A DNA stretch of 9,218 nt, from positions 1 through 9,218 of the forward strand of contig DASVDW010000230.1 of the NCBI GenBank assembly GCA_036380925.1, read 5' to 3'. Below, one piece after another: positions 6,451 to 9,218 of the stretch. Below the pieces are notes generated by a model. The model searched no databases. It had not been told where the DNA came from and saw only the letters and a list, made by a program, of their open reading frames with translations. A program made the translations under genes and the position numbers. This stretch comes from JAICLV01 sp036380925. Its GTDB lineage: Bacteria; Actinomycetota; Actinomycetes; Acidothermales; Acidothermaceae. Positions within the stretch are counted from its first letter, which is position 1, and every line of letters starts with the position of its first letter.

Positions 6451-7106
6451 CGTGACCCTCCCGAGGTCTGTCCGGCGGGGAGGTGGCCGGTGGCGATGAG
6501 CTGCACGCGCAACGCGTGGCGCGCGTCGTGCAGCGTCTTGTACAACGCGTTGCGCGACGTGCCGAGTCGGTCGGCCAGGATGTCGATCGGGACGTCGTCG
6601 ATGAGCACCGCGATCACGATCTGTCGCTGGTGCGGGGTGAGCACGGCCTCGATCGCGGTCGTTATCGCCGCCGACAGCGCCGCGGCCTCGGAGTAGTCCT
6701 CCGGCGACGGACCGCCCGACCAGGGCTCGACCGACTGCTCGAGCGGGATCTCACGACCCACCCAGGCGTGGCGGCGAATCTCCACCGCGGCGTGCAGCAC
6801 CGCGAACTTGTAGGCCCAGGTCGTGAAACGACTGCGGCCCTCGAAAGTCGACAGCTTGCCAAGCAGCGTGACCATCGCCTCGTCGGCTGACTGGTTGACG
6901 ATCTCATCGATTCGTTCGGCACCGAGGCCGACCGCCAGGCCGGCCATCCGCGACACCTGGCGCCTTGCCGCGCGCAGCAGCAACCCGTGCAGCTGACGTA
7001 GCGCGGCGTCTCTGTCCGGCCCGGGGGTCGACAATCGCATCACCCAGTCGTCGGTTTCGACGACGGGAGCGGCGGCGCTGGCCGGCCCTCGGCTGACCGC
7101 GGTCAT
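6447..7106 (-). CDS. ECF-type RNA polymerase sigma factor
   Basis: This 219-aa protein has only the two domains of an ECF sigma factor. Region 2 (about residues 28-112) includes DEIVNQSADEAMVTLL and FEGRSRFTTWAYKFAVLHA. Region 4 (about 142-204) has LTPHQRQIVIAVLIDDVPID and a helix-turn-helix in ILADRLGTSRNALYKTLHDA. It directs core RNA polymerase to a dedicated promoter set. Its ATG overlaps the stop of the upstream 81-aa gene, and its own stop overlaps the anti-sigma start, so the three genes form one translationally coupled operon. The matching GGTAAGAA...GACAC signals before this operon and before the divergent membrane/secreted pair are the best candidates for its own target promoters. 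I do not assign an ECF group number. Confidence 0.94.
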   Translation of the reverse strand: MTAVSRGPASAAAPVVETDDWVMRLSTPGPDRDAALRQLHGLLLRAARRQVSRMAGLAVGLGAERIDEIVNQSADEAMVTLLGKLSTFEGRSRFTTWAYKFAVLHAAVEIRRHAWVGREIPLEQSVEPWSGGPSPEDYSEAAALSAAITTAIEAVLTPHQRQIVIAVLIDDVPIDILADRLGTSRNALYKTLHDARHALRVQLIATGHLPAGQTSGGSR

Positions 7107-7348
7107 CGGCCAGCGTCCGAGTCGACGAACGGATCAAGGATGCGGGCCGCCAAGTGAGCGGGACACCCGCGGTCGATCAGACTCAACAACTCGTGCAGAT
7201 CGACGCCGGGCACGGCCGACAGGTGCTCGGCCTGCGCGTAATCGAATCCCGCGTCGAGCAGTCGCCGGAACCGCCACGCCGTCACCTGGTCGTGATCTAC
7301 CGACGGCATGGCGCTAGACGCCGACTGCTCCGCCTTTATGTCTCGCAT
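7103..7348 (-). CDS. Conserved 81-aa protein at the head of the ECF sigma operon, function unknown
   Basis: From ATG 7348 the product is 81 aa, begins MRDIKAEQSASSAM and contains a conserved-looking core, TAWRFRRLLDAGFDYAQAEH, then VDLHELLSLIDRGCPAHLAARIL. It is predicted to be mainly alpha-helical, with no membrane segment or signal peptide. I recognise the WRF..LL.AG....A..L....VDLH....L...GCP..LA.RIL pattern from small actinobacterial proteins of unknown function. The stop overlaps the sigma-factor ATG (ATGA). The start is uncertain because ATG 7309 and GTG 7285 are also in frame and none has a good ribosome binding site. I prefer 7348, because it lies exactly 9 nt after a promoter-like GACAC box, mirroring the divergent gene, which suggests a leaderless message. 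A role in tuning the sigma factor is inference. Confidence 0.72.
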   Translation of the reverse strand: MRDIKAEQSASSAMPSVDHDQVTAWRFRRLLDAGFDYAQAEHLSAVPGVDLHELLSLIDRGCPAHLAARILDPFVDSDAGR

Positions 7349-7357
7349 GTCAGATGT

Positions 7358-7384
7358 GTGTCGTCGCGGCGGCCACTTCTTACC
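7358..7384 (-). promoter_or_regulatory. Candidate ECF promoter of the sigma operon
   Basis: Reading leftward, GGTAAGAA (7384-7377), 14 nt and GACAC (7362-7358) resemble -35 and -10 boxes of an ECF promoter. Nine bases separate GACAC from ATG 7348, so the message would be leaderless or nearly so; this fits the lack of a Shine-Dalgarno sequence. The same arrangement faces the opposite way at 7416-7441. The boxes are visible; recognition by the adjacent sigma factor is inference. Confidence 0.6.
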
Positions 7385-7415
7385 CCGACTTCGCGACGCG
7401 TCGTCGCCGTGGCGA

Positions 7416-7441
7416 GGTAAGAACGCGCGCAGGACAGACAC
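7416..7441 (+). promoter_or_regulatory. Candidate ECF promoter of the membrane/secreted protein pair
   Basis: GGTAAGAA (7416-7423), 13 nt and GACAC (7437-7441) copy the signal on the other strand at 7358-7384. Nine bases then lead to ATG 7451, again with no Shine-Dalgarno sequence close enough to act. GGTAAGAA here and TTCTTACC at 7377-7384 also form a perfect 8-bp inverted repeat with a 31-bp spacer. A single two-site operator is therefore the alternative reading. Confidence 0.6.
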
Positions 7442-7450
7442 CAACACAGC

Positions 7451-7876
7451 ATGGCCCTTTCGATTGCTCCAATCCTGGCGGCCGGCTCCAGCCGGGTCAA
7501 CGTCCGCCTTCATCACGCCGTCGTGCTCGTCTGCGCCGCCAGCGCAGGCGTGCACGCGGCGCTCGTCCCCGATCACCTACGCGAGGGTGGGCCGCGGCTA
7601 GGCGGGGCCTTCGTGGTGTCGGCCGTCGCGACGGCCGTTGCGGCGGTGGTGTTGCGCAAACCCAGGCGGGCGGTGGTCGCCAAAGCCGCGCTCGCCGCGA
7701 CGGCGTTGGTGCTGCTCGGCGTTGCGGCCGCCTACGTGTTGTCGCGCACCACGGGAGTGCCCTTCTTGATCACCGACCCAGAGGCGCTGGATCCCGTCGG
7801 TGCAGTGACATCCGCCGCGGAGGTTCTCGGCGGACTCGCGAGCCTATTCCTCTTAACTCGAAAGGAAGTCGAATGA
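7451..7876 (+). CDS. Small four-helix integral membrane protein, function unknown
   Basis: The 141-aa product has four hydrophobic segments at about residues 22-40, 50-68, 75-97 and 114-136, and short charged loops (LRKPRR at 68-73, TRKEVE at the end). His21, His22 and His35 lie in or near the first helix and His42 just after it (VHAALVPDHLRE), so metal or haem binding is possible but unproven. No enzyme motif is visible. The ATG has no ribosome binding site at a working distance and lies 9 nt after a GACAC promoter-like box, suggesting a leaderless message. Its stop overlaps the ATG of the secreted-protein gene (ATGA), so the two are translationally coupled and probably work together at the membrane. 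The gene is divergent from the ECF sigma operon and shares its promoter signal. Confidence 0.8.
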   Translation: MALSIAPILAAGSSRVNVRLHHAVVLVCAASAGVHAALVPDHLREGGPRLGGAFVVSAVATAVAAVVLRKPRRAVVAKAALAATALVLLGVAAAYVLSRTTGVPFLITDPEALDPVGAVTSAAEVLGGLASLFLLTRKEVE

Positions 7877-8583
7877 GAACGACGCTAGCGGCGCGCAAAA
7901 AGGCGACGCCCATGATCGTCCTGGTGCTGGTCGCGGTGGTGGCCGCGCTGATGACGGTGACAACGTCGCACGCGAGCGCGGACGCCGCCGAAGGCACGAG
8001 TCATGGTCACGACCATGGGACAGTGGCGGCGACACACACGGCGTCCGCGCAGACGTTTCACGACCAGATGCGCAAGCTGTGGGAAGACCACGTCACCTGG
8101 ACGCGGTTGGCGATAGTCACCTTCGCTGACGGTTCGAAGAGCTTCGACGCGACCGCCGCTCGGTTGCTGCAGAACCAAGTGGACATCGGCGATGCGATCA
8201 AGCCCTTCTACGGAGATGCGGCCGGAACCGAGTTGACCTCGCTGTTGCACGACCACATCACGATCGCAGTGGAGATCTTGCAGGCGGCGAAGGCCGGAGA
8301 CACGGCGGCTTTCAACGACGCCAACACCCGTTGGTATGAGAACGCCAATGCCATTGCGGACTTCCTCGCGAACGCGAACCCGCGATTCTGGCCGCAACAG
8401 GTCATGCGTGATGACATGAAGGTGCATCTCGACCAGACTCTCGCCGAGGCCAGCGACGAGCTAGGTGGTGACTACACCGCCAGCGTGAACGACTACGACG
8501 CCATCCACCTGCACATCCTCGACATGGCGGACATGTTGAGCAACGGCATCATCGGCGAGTTCCCCGCGCGCTTCAAGCACTGA
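7873..8583 (+). CDS. Exported His-rich helical protein of a conserved family of unknown function
   Basis: The 236-aa product starts at ATG 7873, overlapping the previous stop, with AAGGA 6 nt upstream. Residues 1-35 form a signal peptide or anchor (RKK, then about 15 hydrophobic residues, then HASADA). A His-rich stretch follows (SHGHDHG, 43-49), and then an all-helical domain from about residue 60. Motifs include MRKLWEDHVTWTRLAIV (66-82), NQVDIGDAIKPFYGDAAG (101-118), LLHDHITIA (124-132), a WYENANAIADFL stretch, and DAIHLHILDMADMLSNGII (209-227). I recognise this LWxxHxxWTR / PFYG / HxxI / MADxxxxGI pattern from uncharacterised proteins of Bacillus and actinobacteria. Repeated His and Asp in helices suggest a metal-binding bundle outside the membrane; this is inference. 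It probably partners the upstream membrane protein and would be an output of the adjacent ECF system. Confidence 0.85.
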   Translation: MRTTLAARKKATPMIVLVLVAVVAALMTVTTSHASADAAEGTSHGHDHGTVAATHTASAQTFHDQMRKLWEDHVTWTRLAIVTFADGSKSFDATAARLLQNQVDIGDAIKPFYGDAAGTELTSLLHDHITIAVEILQAAKAGDTAAFNDANTRWYENANAIADFLANANPRFWPQQVMRDDMKVHLDQTLAEASDELGGDYTASVNDYDAIHLHILDMADMLSNGIIGEFPARFKH

Positions 8584-8591
8584 TGTCGGCG

Positions 8592-8623
8592 CCGCCCCGG
8601 CCGCCATCTCGCGGCCGGGGCGG
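8592..8623. terminator. Bidirectional hairpin terminator between convergent genes
   Basis: A perfect 13-bp GC stem (8592-8604 with 8611-8623) closes a 6-nt loop, CATCTC. It begins 9 nt after the stop at 8583 and lies 26 nt from the stop of the convergent VOC gene, so it can serve both. No clear T-run follows on either side, as is common in high-GC actinobacteria. Confidence 0.8.
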
Positions 8624-8648
8624 GCGCACCGGGCGCACGACATGACCG

Positions 8649-9035
8649 CTACCCCGCGACGTACGCCGCAACCTCGATCAAGTTGCGGTCGGGATCGCGG
8701 AAGTACACAGACCGGATCGGTCCGAGCGCGCCGGTGCGGTCAACCGGACCTTCCTCGATCTCCACGCCGACGTCGCGCAGACGCTGCTCGATTTCGCCGA
8801 GTTCGTCGCTGGTGACGAAGCACAGGTCTGCCGATCCCGGCGTCGGTCGGTGCGCCTTTGGTTCGAACTCCGCGCCTGCTTGATGCAGGTTGATCTTCTG
8901 CTGGCCAAAGGCGAGCGCCCGCCGTCCGGCTCCGAAGGTGACCGGAGTCAGGCCGAGCACACGTTCGTAGAAGTCAACGGACCCGTCGACGTCGGCAACC
9001 GTCAAGACCAGGTGGTCGAGTCTTTCGATGCGCAT
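8649..9035 (-). CDS. VOC superfamily protein, GLOD5-like
   Basis: The 128-aa single-domain product begins MRIERLDHLVLTVADVDGSV and shows the paired beta-alpha-beta-beta-beta layout of VOC proteins. FGQQKINLHQAG, EFEPKAHRPTPGSADLCFVT, EEGPVDRTGALGPI and YFRDPDRNLIEV match the pattern of the GLOD5 / bacterial glyoxalase-domain branch closely. Likely metal ligands are His8, His51 or Asp70, and Glu121. The substrate of this branch is not known; glutathione-type or antibiotic resistance roles should not be assumed. The ATG at 9035 has only a poor ribosome binding site (GAGG very close to the start). It is convergent with the secreted-protein gene across a hairpin terminator and divergent from another VOC-like gene. 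Confidence 0.92.
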   Translation of the reverse strand: MRIERLDHLVLTVADVDGSVDFYERVLGLTPVTFGAGRRALAFGQQKINLHQAGAEFEPKAHRPTPGSADLCFVTSDELGEIEQRLRDVGVEIEEGPVDRTGALGPIRSVYFRDPDRNLIEVAAYVAG

Positions 9036-9109
9036 GCCTCAATCTTTCAAGCGCCTCGGCACAGCGCCAAGCGATAAATAACCGGGCGGCGACCTCGCGG
9101 CGCGCGTCG

Positions 9110-9115
9110 TATGTT
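9110..9115 (+). promoter_or_regulatory. Possible -10 box for a leaderless gene
   Basis: TATGTT fits the actinobacterial -10 pattern TANNNT and ends 6 nt before ATG 9122, so transcription would begin at or next to the start codon. No Shine-Dalgarno sequence or convincing -35 box is visible. A six-base match is weak evidence. Confidence 0.35.
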
Positions 9116-9121
9116 GTCGGG

Positions 9122-9218
9122 ATGGCGCCCAAACTGGCGAGCCTCACCTGGGACTCGGCCGATCCGGCTCGGCTCGCTCGATTCTGGGCCGCCGTGCTCG
9201 AGTGGCGAGTCGCGGACG
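9122..9218 (+). CDS. VOC/glyoxalase-like protein (first 32 codons)
   Basis: Only the N-terminus lies in the window: MAPKLASLTWDSADPARLAR, followed by FWAAVLEWRVAD. The pattern of a beta strand, then DSADPARLARFWAAVL, is typical of actinobacterial VOC-family (glyoxalase-like) proteins whose first motif has Asp rather than His. The gene runs off the right edge, so the second half-domain and any metal ligands cannot be seen. The start at 9122 has no ribosome binding site but follows a TATGTT -10-like box. It is divergent from the GLOD5-like VOC gene across 86 bp, which contains an isolated AT-rich patch, GATAAATAA (9073-9081), that might serve as a promoter element. Confidence 0.72.
   Translation, partial: MAPKLASLTWDSADPARLARFWAAVLEWRVAD

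Noticed and set aside
7349..7576. Upstream extension of the 81-aa protein to 7576
   Set aside because: It would overlap the divergent membrane-protein gene and its promoter, and the added residues look like non-coding translation.
7354..7872. Extension of the secreted-protein frame upstream to 7354
   Set aside because: The extension is Arg/Gly-rich with no family resemblance. ATG 7873 has a good ribosome binding site and gives a signal peptide directly.

Overview
The window is GC-rich (roughly two thirds or more G+C), with GTG starts, GGAGG-type ribosome binding sites, tight ATGA gene overlaps and apparently leaderless genes. Together with families such as a soluble zinc-finger anti-sigma factor next to an ECF sigma factor, this points to a soil-type actinobacterium. 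I cannot name a genus. No rRNA, tRNA, CRISPR array, insertion sequence or phage gene was seen.

Region 1 (1-3619) is a sugar-utilisation locus read leftward. It holds a GH51 alpha-L-arabinofuranosidase (5' end only, running off the left edge), a LacI-family repressor and a secreted GH43 glycosidase with a C-terminal beta-sandwich domain. All three carry copies of the same 12-bp operator (TACAWCGTTGTA or a close variant) upstream, including an 18-bp identical block in front of the two hydrolases. The simplest reading is an arabinan/arabinoside regulon: the secreted enzyme trims the polymer outside the cell, the GH51 enzyme finishes the oligosaccharides, and the LacI protein represses both and itself.

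Region 2 (3723-6156) holds a leftward FAD/NAD(P)-binding oxidoreductase of unknown substrate. Divergent from it is a rightward two-domain protein joining a VOC (glyoxalase-fold) domain to a TrmO/TsaA-type tRNA-methyltransferase domain. A 23-bp dyad sits just before the latter gene.

Region 3 (6163-8583) is the most interesting part. A leftward, translationally coupled trio (81-aa small protein, ECF sigma factor, soluble zinc-finger anti-sigma factor) faces a rightward coupled pair (four-helix membrane protein, secreted His-rich helical protein of a conserved family of unknown function). The 102-bp gap between them carries two outward-facing copies of the same bipartite signal, GGTAAGAA-N13/14-GACAC, each ending exactly 9 nt before a start codon that has no Shine-Dalgarno sequence. 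This looks like a pair of divergent, leaderless promoters read by the sigma factor encoded here, and it suggests that the five genes form one stress-response module.

Region 4 (8584-9218) holds a strong bidirectional hairpin terminator, a leftward GLOD5-like VOC protein, and the first 32 codons of a rightward VOC-type gene that runs off the right edge.
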